NCBI GenBank assembly: GCA_026874595.1
Contig: CM049322.1
Coordinates: 32,322,340 to 32,386,339, forward strand
Reading direction: 5' to 3'
DNA from: Sipunculus nudus
Taxonomy: Eukaryota > Annelida > Sipuncula > Golfingiida > Sipunculidae
Length of the DNA stretch: 64,000 nt
The position numbers were made by a program, and so were the translations under genes. A model generated the notes under the pieces. That model did not search any database, was not told where the DNA came from, and saw only the letters and a program-made list of their open reading frames with translations. Numbering within the stretch: the stretch's first letter is position 1; every line of letters starts with the position of its first letter. This document shows, piece after piece, positions 35,690-44,040 of the stretch.

Positions 35690-38600
35690 CACCAATGCGA
35701 ATATAAAATGATGTTTAAATAATACCCAAGAACAATGTATCATAAGTAATATGTATTTTTTTTTAAAAAAAACATCAAAAAGGTCATATGAATGCTGATG
35801 TATTAATGTATCCTGGCGTCAACAGACTCACAAAAGGGTAACAATTTGTTTACAAGTGACGTATCGACAAGGCGTGATTAGTACATTCATGTTTACCATA
35901 GAAGATCTAGAAAGGGATTATGATTAAGGTGGCAGGACTGGTCCCCCCACCTGACCTGACTTTGTTTCAGTTTTTCTTTTGCATTGAACAATCTAATGCT
36001 TTAATACCCCCTAAAGTATACATTTCCTGAAAGCTAAGAAAATTCTCTATAGTTTGGTGATAATTAACTTTGTTTTTGAGAAACAGGTTTGAATTTGTAA
36101 GAATTTTAATTTAATTTTAATATTTAACAAAAAACGTTTATTCCAGCACAACTAAAGCAGATACCGAAAATCTTCTTAAATCGAGAATTTAGATAATAAC
36201 CCCCAGGCGGTTTTTTGTTTTGTGAGTTAAGTTTAAAAATTACGATTTTACAGAGTATTTAATTTTGAAATCTTCACAAATCATTCAATTTGTTAATTTT
36301 ACCTTAATAAAATCCTTCAAATTTAGTATAGGCGTAAAATAAAAAAAAACGCTTTTTAGAAGACATATTAACAATTACATATATCAAAGATGGTATGTTT
36401 CGGACAAGTACTGACTGAGAAATAACGCTCTAAAGATAAGGTGTTCAGGTGAAATGATGTTTCGAGAAAATGGCCAGAAACTATATTTGTAGAGATCATT
36501 CGTCCTACACACGTAGCTAACCACAACTACATGTTGACAGTCACATGAATTTGGTCAAGACGTTGGTTCTTATCAAACCATGCTATAATAGCATGGATTA
36601 ATTGACTATTTAGCTTTTAAAACGTATTAAAACGATAAAAGTTTGACCTGTCACACCAGCGACTTGTCAAACGCCACGTGCATGCACTTCAGTAGGCGGA
36701 GCTTACAGTTTTGGCCGAGTGCCAAGGTGCGCTGAGCACCCGACTATCGGGACCCGCGGCTGAACAGGTACATAGCCGGGCCTAATAGGTAACCGCGTGT
36801 TTACACAGGAACAAGGGGAGCGGGATCTATGATTACGGTCGTAATGAGCGCGGTCGGGATGGGCGCGCGGTTCCTGGGCGTGGTCGATATTGGCGTGGTC
36901 GGGCTGGGCGTGCCGGTTTATACAAAGCGAGATTGGTGCTGCTGGGCATGGACGCGACGGCTCTTATGAAACTTGAATATTACTTATTCCCTCAATATTG
37001 TTATATTTTAACAGTTGCTTGACGAAAAGTGGGTTTTTCATGAGCCGCACGTGAATGCATTCCAATGTACGGTATATATACAAATTAACAACATTCCCAG
37101 GTTTGGACGACAATAAAAAAATCGTCCTTCAACGGTATTTTTCACATCTAATTCTTGTTGCTGGACATTTATCGTAGAAAATAACAATATATTTGTTTCA
37201 TAATAAACGATATCACTACCAAACAACATTTGTTGATGTAACCAACCCAGTTACCTATAGAAGTACGTCAAAGGAACGAAACCTGCTCACTCGGAAGCCA
37301 ACATCGATAAATTAGTTAATTAGCGGCACAGAAGTTTTCTATAACGCTGATTATAAACAGCTGCAAAAGCTCGTCTTCACAAACATGATTATGTTAAGTG
37401 AAAATTTGTGTTTCGGCGTAACATACCCGAAAAAAAGACAGAAAGGCCAATGACACTAACAGATCATTCACACGGACGGGTTTGTTTGCACACTAATTAG
37501 CTAGAGTCAGAGTTGCTCTCCAACGCTTATCAGTTGTATGCTCAGCTAATTAGATTGGGCTATCAAACGTCGACCGTCAGTTCTTGCCACCTCGTGCACG
37601 GAGATACTTGGCCCATGCATTAATTAAACACTTGCACCTCGCGATTGGCTGAATGTCCCAGGTGAGGGCTGGGGGCAGAGTGATTGACAGGCCTGTGGCA
37701 GGGCTGGAGTTAGTTTTCAAACACCCTGTCAACACATCTTGATGTTTACTGAATAGAAGAAACCTTTCCCACCAAATGTAACCGGCGACCCAAAATGGGC
37801 TCAGCTGCATTAGATCCGCCCAGTATTCAATATTACGTATACCTTTTATTAAAAAAAAACCTGCTACCTTAACCAGTTGTTTTATAAGGTTTATATTTTT
37901 TGCTTAGTTTACAAATTATATTATGAGTTAATACAGGGAATATATATAAATCAAGGTCACCCTGAAACAGCTTTGTTTACATCGGCAGGACAGAAGAAAT
38001 TTTCTAGCCATAGAGTGCACTTTTTATTCGTTAGTCAATCAGTTACACTGTTTAAGGTCACATGTCATGAAACGCTCGAATGCCGTGAAGACAGGTAAAA
38101 TGAGGAAAATGGATCGGCTTCTGTGGTTAACGGTTACAACACAGGAATTAAAGCCGGGAAGTCGTGAGTTCAAATCACAGCCGAAGTGAGGGGAGATTTT
38201 CACAATCGGCCCCGACTCATGGTGAGCGTTCTGCGGGCTTAACAGGACTGCTGTGCCCTACAGCCGTGTTTCACTCACAGAAGAGTACGCTTTTTAGAGT
38301 TTCCTTGGTGTTATGACCCAGTAATGGGAATGATTACACACCCAGGACCTCCACATGAGGGAGACACCTTTACTAGGTGACACAGGGATATAAAATAAAA
38401 ATGACAGGAACAAAGTGTTACCGCACTGTCAAGTAGTCCCAAACCGAACTGACCTCTGCACATACAAATACTTAGATTGGGAAATAGATAACTCAGCATT
38501 AAATAGGGAGGCGTTTACTTCCACCAAAAAAAATTAAAATACCGCGTGATATTTAAGTCCATTTCCAGTGATATGTCGGGGTTGACATGAATCCCAAAGG

Positions 38601-40242
38601 GCTCCAGGTAGCCCTTAGAGACCAAAAGGACTTCTGTAGTATTAATTTCCCCAGTTTGGGGTATGACTAGTCGTTAATATACCTGATTCAAGGCATAAGT
38701 GTAGAGTTGCATCAGGAGGTAACATTCAGTCGGTCTGACATATACATGTAACTGTGAAACCCAATTGTAAAGGTGAGAATTATTTGAGAATAACTGGAAC
38801 GTTTGATTGCCAGCTGGATATACATTTTATATAATGGATGCTTCAGCTAAACAACTAGACACGAAGATAGATTCATATCCATTGCCGTTTCGTACTTACA
38901 GGACGCCGAATTCGTGTGTTCGTTACAACACACTTTTCTCTTCAATGAACTCTTGAAACGAATCCGGGGCTTATATCTGATTCTGTGACATTATAAATAT
39001 TAGACAATATTCTGCAAAACAGTCATTTATGGAATTAAAAATTGACCCTTTACCCTGTCTTATTTTCAATTTATCTTTAGGCATGCTTCGAAATGTTCAC
39101 TTGTCCCTTATGTGTTTTTTATCTATTGCCGGTGTTCATTATATTAAATCGTCTAATGCATAATAATACAACTGTTTAAGAATAACGTGTTGTCTAAAGC
39201 TATTTTAAAACTAAATCATTCCACCTGTTTACTCTATTCTTTCAAGAGTGTGTTAGGGATAAATGGTAAATAAACAAACTAAAGTGTAAACAAGTAATGG
39301 TCAGTAAAGATTTGTTGTTTGAAACACACTTTTTGATCAGATCATCGGAAAACATAAATAAATGCAGCAGGCAATGAAAAAATATTTTCCCTTTACTGAT
39401 ACATTACAAATATCACAAATGATTCTTTAACATTTACAGAAGTCCATCAATATTATCATTTTAGTTCTGTAAAGCAATACGAGAAATATGAATTGGTGAA
39501 TGCTCCAAATACCAAGGGTAAAAAGTAAAATAATAAATGCTTGTTTAAGTTTGGTGACATGAATTTCACAGAAAAAAGCTTATTTCAAACTTGCTCTAGG
39601 AGGAATTGTAAACAGCTTCATGTGAAAGTCATAAAAAATTATCCCTTGAGACCAAATGTTCAGATAGCTGTAATCTATTTCATGTTAAGGGGATCGGTGT
39701 TCCAAAAAAATACCAGTGAACCATATATATATTAACACCACATTGTCATACAGGAATCATTGAAGCGGCGATAAGATATAACCACACATGTTAACATTGT
39801 ATGGTGCATAATGCATAACGATTAAATTTCTTCTTTGTCTCAAAGTCAAGGCCATAATTAAGGGGGAGATAAATTATTTAAAACAATTGTTTCAGTTAAG
39901 AACAGGACGCACAGAAAGTAGCCCAGATATTTGGCTTTAGACCAGTGCTTATATTCACCACTCTTCGAGGAGGGGGGTTTCGCTAATGGATGTTTATAAC
40001 AATATTCATGGGTATATGTCAAGAGGCTGTGTTCACTCAATGTTATTGTATATAATATACTACCGACTACTAATACGTTATATAATAATATAAAATTAAA
40101 AAATAACAATACAGAGAGAGTGAGAGAATTTTAAAACCTGTGTGTAAACATAACCGGGTCAGGGAAAGTAGCAAAATTTATCTTCAAAAGTCCTCATGCA
40201 ATATTTAATTGTTTATAATTTAATATTCTTTTTACCACAAAG

Positions 40243-40290
<48 letters not shown>

Positions 40291-40487
40291 TTGCAGATAG
40301 CACCAACTGTTATATTTCAACCATGTTCATTAATTTCCTCTGAGTTCAAACATAGGTAGTGCAGCTCTACCAAGTAACGAATTATAGATGTATAAATAAG
40401 ATAAAATAACAAGTTCTTTATATTATCTTTTGGGATTCTACTATTCTCTGGGACTCTAGAATTCAGAGGACATAACATCGACAATTT

Positions 40488-40561
<74 letters not shown>

Positions 40562-41669
40562 TATATAATCTTTCCTACCGGCGCATGTGGGCTTGGGGTC
40601 GAGCACAGGGCACAAAGCCGGGAGATCGTGAACTCGAATCTCAGCCGAGGAGCGGGGAGATTTTCACTGTCGTCCCCAACCCAGGGTGAGCGCCCTACGC
40701 CCCGACGGTCGTGGTTCGTTCATAAACAAGTGCGCTTTTCAAGGTTCCTCGGCCCTGTGACCCAGTAATGGGGATAAAAAACACCATGGAGCCCAGAATT
40801 ATCGTCTGTAAACCCCTGTCACTTAGTCCGAAACCTGAATGGAATTTTGCAGATACATACATAGCCCTTACTCCTTAGTTAAGCAAAGCCTTAAAAAATA
40901 TAGCCGGTCATCTCCATTAAAAATCTAAAGGAAAATTAAAAAAAAATGATTCATCATGATGAGAAGGCATCGAAAGAACATCGACGTAACGTTGGTAATA
41001 AGCACCTTAGACATACCAACATCACGATATAGATTCGACATTCTCGCTTTTACCGTAGTTTTCCTCTCCCATTCAAGAGACTGTAAACAGCTGGACTTGT
41101 TCCCGCGTCCGTTATCCGTAAACGAGGAACATTTTCCTGTGCCACAACGTAGTATCGGTTAGGGTTAAGTTAACAAACTGCCTTCTGCGGAAAAAGTGTG
41201 GATCTGGACATGCCGATGTATAAACAAATGTTCTATGCAGGTGATGTAATAAGCTCTGGGCACCTGTCATTTAAAAATTCCTGGGCCTTTTTCCTATCCC
41301 ATTCTGTCAATGAAGAAATGTCGGGGAGTTTTAGACAGGTAATATTTTTCCGAGAGAAACAATGTTACACGGAAAAGAAATACGTATAAATGAGTTTAAG
41401 AAGTGTAGATGCTAGCTAGGATATCAAATACGTGGATTTAACTATTGCAAGATACAGCATTAAAATATAAGCTGTAGTTGGTGTAATTGTGTGAAAACAA
41501 CCGTGTATGTATGAAGCTGAGATACTTGTGTTTCATAGAGCGTGCGGCAAAAATAAGAATACAGCTATGCGATATAAAATGTGTTAAATACTGTGCAACT
41601 CACCCGAACCGGACACCACAACGATGAGCAAAACTATGATGCATGGAAAACTCGGCCATCTTCTGACGT
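17208..41669 (-). CDS. Gene B: Ig/FN3 receptor with tyrosine-motif tail (initiator exon not found)
   Basis: Predicted join on the minus strand, 5' to 3': 41604-41669, 34235-34546, 30984-31268, 30487-30765, 28808-29098, 26770-27060, 22350-22655, 20956-21264, 20007-20300, 19021-19146, 18590-18611, 18214-18254, 17885-17944, 17682-17747, 17208-17347; about 961 residues. Order: signal-peptide core, six Ig-like domains (the fourth and fifth almost identical), two FN3 domains, one transmembrane helix, and a tail with VQYDDV, TQYEEL, AQYEEL and VYQNV. All ectodomain exons are phase 1-1. The architecture resembles nephrin-, CD22- or SYG-type adhesion and immune receptors. The ligand is unknown. The ATG exon must lie upstream (higher coordinates). 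The final exon is read through to a TGA at 17208; a weak internal gtaaca donor near 17262 leaves another C-terminus possible. Confidence 0.8.
17682..17747 (-). CDS. Gene B exon: YEEL cassette 1
   Basis: 66-nt phase 1-1 exon, acceptor attttcag, donor tttg|gtaaga. It encodes TTQYEELEQNKEYKTETNTD. It is related to the next exon (QYEEL, then five residues, then Y), so it is a duplicated tail cassette. Confidence 0.75.
17885..17944 (-). CDS. Gene B exon: ITIM-type motif VQYDDV
   Basis: 60-nt phase 1-1 exon, acceptor atttttag, donor gaag|gtacgt. It encodes EVQYDDVDITPTTDNQRLE. VQYDDV (17922-17939) satisfies [SIVL]xYxx[IVL]. It is a symmetric cassette, so inclusion or skipping would switch the motif on or off in frame. 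Confidence 0.75.
18214..18254 (-). CDS. Gene B exon (tail, Lys/Pro-rich)
   Basis: 41-nt exon, acceptor actctcag, donor gcag|gtaaga, phase 2 in and phase 1 out. It encodes AEKNKPEPKTNVAA. Sits between the microexon and the ITIM exon. Confidence 0.62.
18590..18611 (-). CDS. Gene B microexon (tail)
   Basis: 22-nt exon between a pyrimidine-rich acceptor (catttcag) and donor ctgc|gtgagt. Phase 1 in, phase 2 out. It reads ASRSAVS in the joined frame. It must be used together with 18214-18254, which restores phase 1. Confidence 0.6.
19021..19146 (-). CDS. Gene B exon: transmembrane segment
   Basis: 126-nt phase 1-1 exon, acceptor gatcag, donor aaag|gtggga. It encodes a Gly/Ala-rich start (GASSAAGLAAGITGA) running into VLLTLLIVMIVVVTY and basic RIHKAKK. 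The small-residue face (AxxxG spacing) could favour helix packing. The sequence is unrelated to gene A. Failure to splice this non-optimal donor would give a stop within four codons, leaving a tail-less receptor. Confidence 0.82.
19147..20006 (-). other. Gene B intron between FN3-2 and TM, with a paralogous intron block
   Basis: The part at about 19480-19910 resembles 22030-22330, the intron on the other side of the FN3 pair: shared taacacttccaactgttc, gcaagtattg-like, aaaaactgg and gtcgtatataaaaaa blocks. This suggests an older duplication of exon plus intron. No coding content. Confidence 0.6.
20007..20300 (-). CDS. Gene B exon: FN3 domain 2 (membrane-proximal)
   Basis: 294-nt phase 1-1 exon, acceptor tatttag, donor gaag|gtacag. 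Homologous to gene A 1860-2153. SLNWQIPIGAF and YDVKGLDERKIYVFELVLF are conserved; SCRLPHC replaces SCWLPHC. Confidence 0.86.
20956..21264 (-). CDS. Gene B exon: FN3 domain 1
   Basis: 309-nt phase 1-1 exon, acceptor ccatcag, donor cttg|gtaaaa. Near-identical to gene A 902-1210 (5 of 103 residues differ) with the same GLTPGTKYQFKVTGHN core. Part of the inverted duplication. Confidence 0.88.
22350..22655 (-). CDS. Gene B exon: Ig-like domain 6 lacking the canonical cysteines
   Basis: 306-nt phase 1-1 exon (acceptor tttccag, donor caag|gtaagg). Ig fold features: GKAFHLSIQVDANPANVKF, QWFRVRGGKN (C-strand Trp), SHLTVTNSTENDLGRYTVHASNG (E and F strands) and YLVKPQ. The B-strand Cys position reads Ser/Ile and the F-strand Tyr-x-Cys reads Tyr-Thr-Val, so the central disulphide is absent. 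The domain is otherwise intact and open. Confidence 0.84.
22656..24024 (-). other. Gene B intron, unique part
   Basis: AT-rich intron. A small repeat-like block with cgggcttgccctagtcgg occurs near 23750. No exon found. Confidence 0.5.
24025..26318. mobile_element. Putative non-autonomous repeat element bounded by inverted repeats, with internal tandem arrays
   Basis: The left edge gtatcgccagacaa (24025-24038) is the exact reverse complement of ttgtctggcgatac (26305-26318). Next to the right edge is a near-palindromic hairpin: gtatctccagac, ttt, gtctggcgatac. The interior has a four-unit array of about 270 bp (units starting near 24218, 24494, 24762 and 25030, each with ggtggcgccacctgtctgg and aagatggatggacatgcc). 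It also has a three-unit array of about 320 bp (near 25470, 25800 and 26110, with aaggtcatgaccccaattt). No transposase ORF, so mobilisation in trans is inferred. Related fragments lie at 47540-47800 and 59510-60340. Confidence 0.6.
26255..28294. repeat. 2.04-kb tandem duplication, left unit
   Basis: Runs from gcggcggcgg at 26255 to ctatgatg ending at 28294, and contains Ig exon 26770-27060. It matches 28295-30323 at high identity, with scattered substitutions and small indels in TA runs. Confidence 0.9.
26770..27060 (-). CDS. Gene B exon: Ig-like domain 5 (duplicate copy 1)
   Basis: 291-nt phase 1-1 exon with intact splice sites and open frame, the tandem duplicate of 28808-29098, offset by exactly 2038 nt. 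Both differences from its twin are conservative Ile/Val changes. Because phases match, both copies can be joined in one mRNA, or either can be skipped in frame. Confidence 0.85.
28295..30323. repeat. 2.03-kb tandem duplication, right unit
   Basis: Starts with cggcggcgg directly after the left unit's end (28294) and ends at ctatgatg (30323), after which the sequences diverge. It contains Ig exon 28808-29098. Both units include the tail of the 24025-26318 element, so the duplication is younger than that insertion. Confidence 0.9.
28808..29098 (-). CDS. Gene B exon: Ig-like domain 4 (duplicate copy 2)
   Basis: 291-nt phase 1-1 exon (acceptor gcttcag, donor catt|gtaagt). Ig pattern: GGNYTVTCQQVD, TYTWYKGTKKLR, VTKDDNGAEVRCVLEN and EKLNVHC. 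It is the same exon as 26770-27060 with two nucleotide changes visible, giving V/I at two positions (TVTC/TITC and AEVR/AEIR). It lies in the right unit of the tandem duplication, which is upstream in the transcript. Confidence 0.87.
30487..30765 (-). CDS. Gene B exon: Ig-like domain 3
   Basis: 279-nt phase 1-1 exon (acceptor tgaacag, donor tatt|gtaagt). TITCEVKGGQPPPSNISWIC gives the B-strand Cys and C-strand Trp. The F strand reads RTCTCQVIQRA with two Cys. It ends in TQATLFVY, a typical G strand. The C-strand WIC cysteine may pair with one of the TCTC cysteines. Confidence 0.85.
30984..31268 (-). CDS. Gene B exon: Ig-like domain 2
   Basis: 285-nt phase 1-1 exon (acceptor ttttgcag, donor gact|gtgagt). 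Ig I-set features: PLITIQDAP, TVKFKC (B-strand Cys), LEYRFKRG where Tyr-Arg-Phe replaces the usual C-strand Trp, GTLTISKITREEKGHYACNIKN (E-F strands with Tyr-x-Cys), and EEVSLDV as the G strand. Confidence 0.87.
32747..32881 (+). CDS. Candidate orphan exon with Kozak ATG, Pro/Ser-rich (unknown)
   Basis: On the strand opposite to gene B. There is a pyrimidine tract and acceptor gtttacag (ends 32746), then accacaATGA with ATG at 32779. Thirty-four codons follow, beginning MTAPSTSPEPVPPPDSG and ending SPLEIRMAT, to a gcgacag|gtctat donor at 32882 (phase 1 out). The stretch is clearly more GC-rich than its surroundings. I do not recognise the family and see no partner exon. It could be a first exon of another gene or an inserted gene fragment. 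Confidence 0.3.
33336..33528 (-). CDS. Candidate gene B cassette exon or remnant
   Basis: A minus-strand open stretch with three or more Cys (ALTCGMHNGLCWKELNSC) and a terminal donor cttgg|gtaatt in phase 1, as in the other exons of gene B. The only near acceptor (gatcag) gives phase 0, which does not match the family rule, so it could be a decayed Ig exon or chance. Confidence 0.25.
34235..34546 (-). CDS. Gene B exon: Ig-like domain 1
   Basis: 312-nt phase 1-1 exon (acceptor attttag, donor atag|gtaaat). It has an Ig V/I-type pattern: NLVLDC (B strand Cys), DIIWYYKEGDK (C strand Trp), RLSC and KCELRNISSADPKSYSCKQ (F strand Tyr-x-Cys). Two extra cysteines (RLSC and KCEL) may make an additional disulphide. 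N-glycosylation sites are present at NNT and NIS. Confidence 0.83.
34760..34975 (+). repeat. SINE fragment
   Basis: Contains catgagttcaagttctagccgaag (tRNA B-box-like), then a tttcacgaccgatc block and an ending ccgaaacagaattctgcaga that matches the tails of the other SINE copies. Confidence 0.5.
36660..36970. promoter_or_regulatory. GC-rich patch with repeated GGGCG(T/C)G boxes
   Basis: A sharp GC-rich patch in AT-rich intron. From about 36860 to 36935 there are repeated near-copies of tgggcgtggtcg / tggcgtggtcg. GGGCGTGG-type boxes are bound by KLF/Sp factors in animals. A promoter or enhancer role for gene B is inference; no TSS signal seen. Confidence 0.35.
38115..38500 (+). repeat. tRNA-derived SINE, copy
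   Basis: The tRNA-like part includes gtcgtgagttcaaatcacagcc (B box GAGTTCAAATC), followed by gggagattttcac, a centre with gttatgacccagtaatggga and tacacaccc, and a tail ending near ccgaactgacctctgcac. Same order as 40575-40880. Confidence 0.65.
40575..40880 (+). repeat. tRNA-derived SINE, copy
   Basis: B box gaactcgaatctcagcc, gggagattttcac, centre ggttcctcggccctgtgacc and cagtaatgggg, tail cctgaatggaattttgcaga. It parallels 38115-38500 and is preceded by a (CT)n(AT)n tract. Confidence 0.65.
41604..41669 (-). CDS. Gene B exon: signal-peptide core
   Basis: 66-nt phase 1-1 exon with acceptor tatccag (minus; bases 41670-41672 and upstream) and donor tcgg|gtgagt. It encodes VRRWPSFPCIIVLLIVVVSG: basic residues, then a run of about ten Ile/Leu/Val, then small residues SGSG suited to signal-peptidase cleavage. 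There is no in-frame ATG in the exon, so a short upstream exon must supply the start. The alternative frame starting at an ATG here is not hydrophobic. Confidence 0.65.
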
Positions 41670-44040
41670 CTGGATATAAAAAGATAATATAAAAATTAAT
41701 AATTTATTTAACGTAATCTCAGATCTATGAATGAAGACATAAAACAGAAACATTGTGGTGTCTTTCTGGTTTAATACAACAGTTATGTTTCATTTTTGTT
41801 GTTATCCTGTTTTGCCAAATATCGCATGTTAATAATGTGACTGCCTTTTCATCGCCAGTTATTGAAATTCGCGATATTCGCGAAAAATAAATTGTTACGA
41901 AAATTAAACCTTCGTGAATCTCATCTACATAGGAGAAAGGTCATTTGTAATATTGCCTTATTGGTATTTTATGTATTTTATCTATGCGACCACACCTGGA
42001 GGCTTTTTTTAAGTCGAAATGAAAAAGATTGGTATTGAAGATAACACCATATATTTCATTTTACCTCTAAATCAAAGATTTAAATTGTAAATTATATCAG
42101 ATCTTTCATATTATCTCTCTGTAGGGGCAAGATTTCTTCTCGTTCCCGCGGGTCCTCGTCAAATTGTTAGAATTAAGCACGCCTATTAAATAGACAATAT
42201 GATAATGTATTTCCTTTGTGTAGATCACTGATGACGAAAGAGGATCCCTCGCAAAACAACAAAACGTGATGATCGAAAAAAAATTAGAATAGGAAGTAAG
42301 CCACAGTATACAAGCTAAGAGGTTTGCAGCTCTTGCTTATCATAATCCAGCTGCCATGTGACCTCGGAGACTGTTCAAAATAAAAAAAAATTATGTTATA
42401 ATCTACATGACGAATTCACCGGTATCCATTTGCAATAATAAAATCAATATTTTGTGAAAGAAAGTGTTTTGATATATAATATACATTTTTGAATAATGAG
42501 TGTTATGTGTAAACGTCTGCATTAATTGCGTATTTAGACTTAACCATGGCCTCACAGCCCTGGATATCTTGCTGTTTTAATCAGACACCGTTTTTCTCTT
42601 GAAAGCCTCTGCCAAAGAGCGAGGGTTATGTCTGTGCAGGTGTTGGTGTGTTGTCTGTTTGCCTCTAAGCAACATTACTCAAAAAGTAATTTACGGATTT
42701 TCATGATTTTTTTAGGATAGCTCGACAATGAAACAAGAAAAAAAATATTAAATTGTGGGTGTGATCCAATTCAACATCCAAGATTTTTTTTAAAAGGAAA
42801 AATGTTCCATTTAAATCCTGACAAGGCCACATGGGGGTAAAGAGCTGCCATGGCCGATGTCTGTACTCTCTGAGTTCTTTTCTGGTGTTGAATGTTTTGG
42901 ACGACAGCAAAATCAGCCTGATGGCCATTGCTATAAGCTGGCCTACCTGCCTTTCTGATCCATTTTATATTTATCCCCTCGGGACATTTTACGACTTGCA
43001 TAAAGCTCTAACGCAACCAACCTGCTTATATTACCACTTATATATTAGGAGCTACAGCCTGTAAATCCGAACGTCAATATTATTGGCTCAGTCCGTTTAT
43101 TAAAAAAAGAGATCTCTGAGTCACATTTTCATGTCTAATATATTTGCCTCATGATAGTTTAACCGACGGTTGTCTGTATTAGGGCGTTCACAGGTATTCA
43201 GGTAGAAAAATTTGTTATACAAGTCTGGTAAAGCAAATACGATTCAAACACATCTTCACCACCGTATAAGTTACTTTATCATACAAAAGGTAAAGTTGGG
43301 CGCGTAGTCTACTGAGTCTGATTCTTTGCAGTATGGAGAGGGTTCACCTTTGTGAATTTTTTTTTGCTAGAAGTCTGAGCCGAATTCGGACTGAACTTGA
43401 CGTGAATCCAGAGCGTTGGAGTCACAATTTCAGCCTCTTAACTGCTACGACAGAGCACACAGAGGATGAACTGAATTTCGCCTCATCATAAAATTGTTTT
43501 ACATTTAGATGAGGTATTCACCATATGGTTACAAAATCATAAAATCCTATGTTACCCTCTTTTCTAAGGTGTTGCGGAAGCGTGCGTGTCCATTTTTTAT
43601 TAAATATGCAATCATGCATTGTAAGACAGAAGGATCCATGAAGCTTCAAAGTTCGAACATCATATTAATATATAATATACACTGTGTCAGCTCTAATACT
43701 ATTTTATATATTCTGACCATTTAACTAATTGTTGGTCATCCAAATGTGCTTATTCATAACTCCCGTTTGTATTATCTTCTCGAATGTTAACATAACAGAC
43801 TTTACAGATGTGGCTTAATCAGGCACCAAATACAAATGAGTCGTCGTTTTTCAATACCTTGGAATAAGACGGTCGGTGATTGTATATATGTTCATCTACA
43901 TACGACAGTTCGTCTGCTCTCCTAATCACCAGTGTTGTTTGTAATAATATGGATATATATTCCAGCTAATGGACTTTGAGAGAAGTAAATGTTTCTTGAA
44001 GCATAGGCGCTTGACTCACTTTTAATTGGATCTGACTGTA
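41670..44040. other. Upstream of the gene B signal exon
   Basis: The missing initiator exon of gene B may lie here or further right. I could not find an ATG exon with a phase-1 donor that I would defend. A tRNA/SINE-like fragment may lie at 43290-43460 in reverse orientation. The ORFs at 42700-43060 overlap on both strands and look random. Confidence 0.4.

Larger units (their letters stand above)
34547..41603 (-). other. Gene B long first intron in view
   Basis: Seven kilobases without a convincing exon. It holds a SINE-like fragment at about 34760-34975, (TA)n at about 35623-35688 and 40248-40286, a (CT)n(AT)n tract at about 40490-40568, a GC-rich patch at 36660-36970, and two tRNA-headed SINEs (38115-38500 and 40575-40880). 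Confidence 0.6.

Noticed and set aside
38150-38200. Possible tRNA gene (B-box-like sequence)
   Set aside because: It is the head of a repeated SINE with a poor tRNA fold and a family tail, so not an independent tRNA gene.
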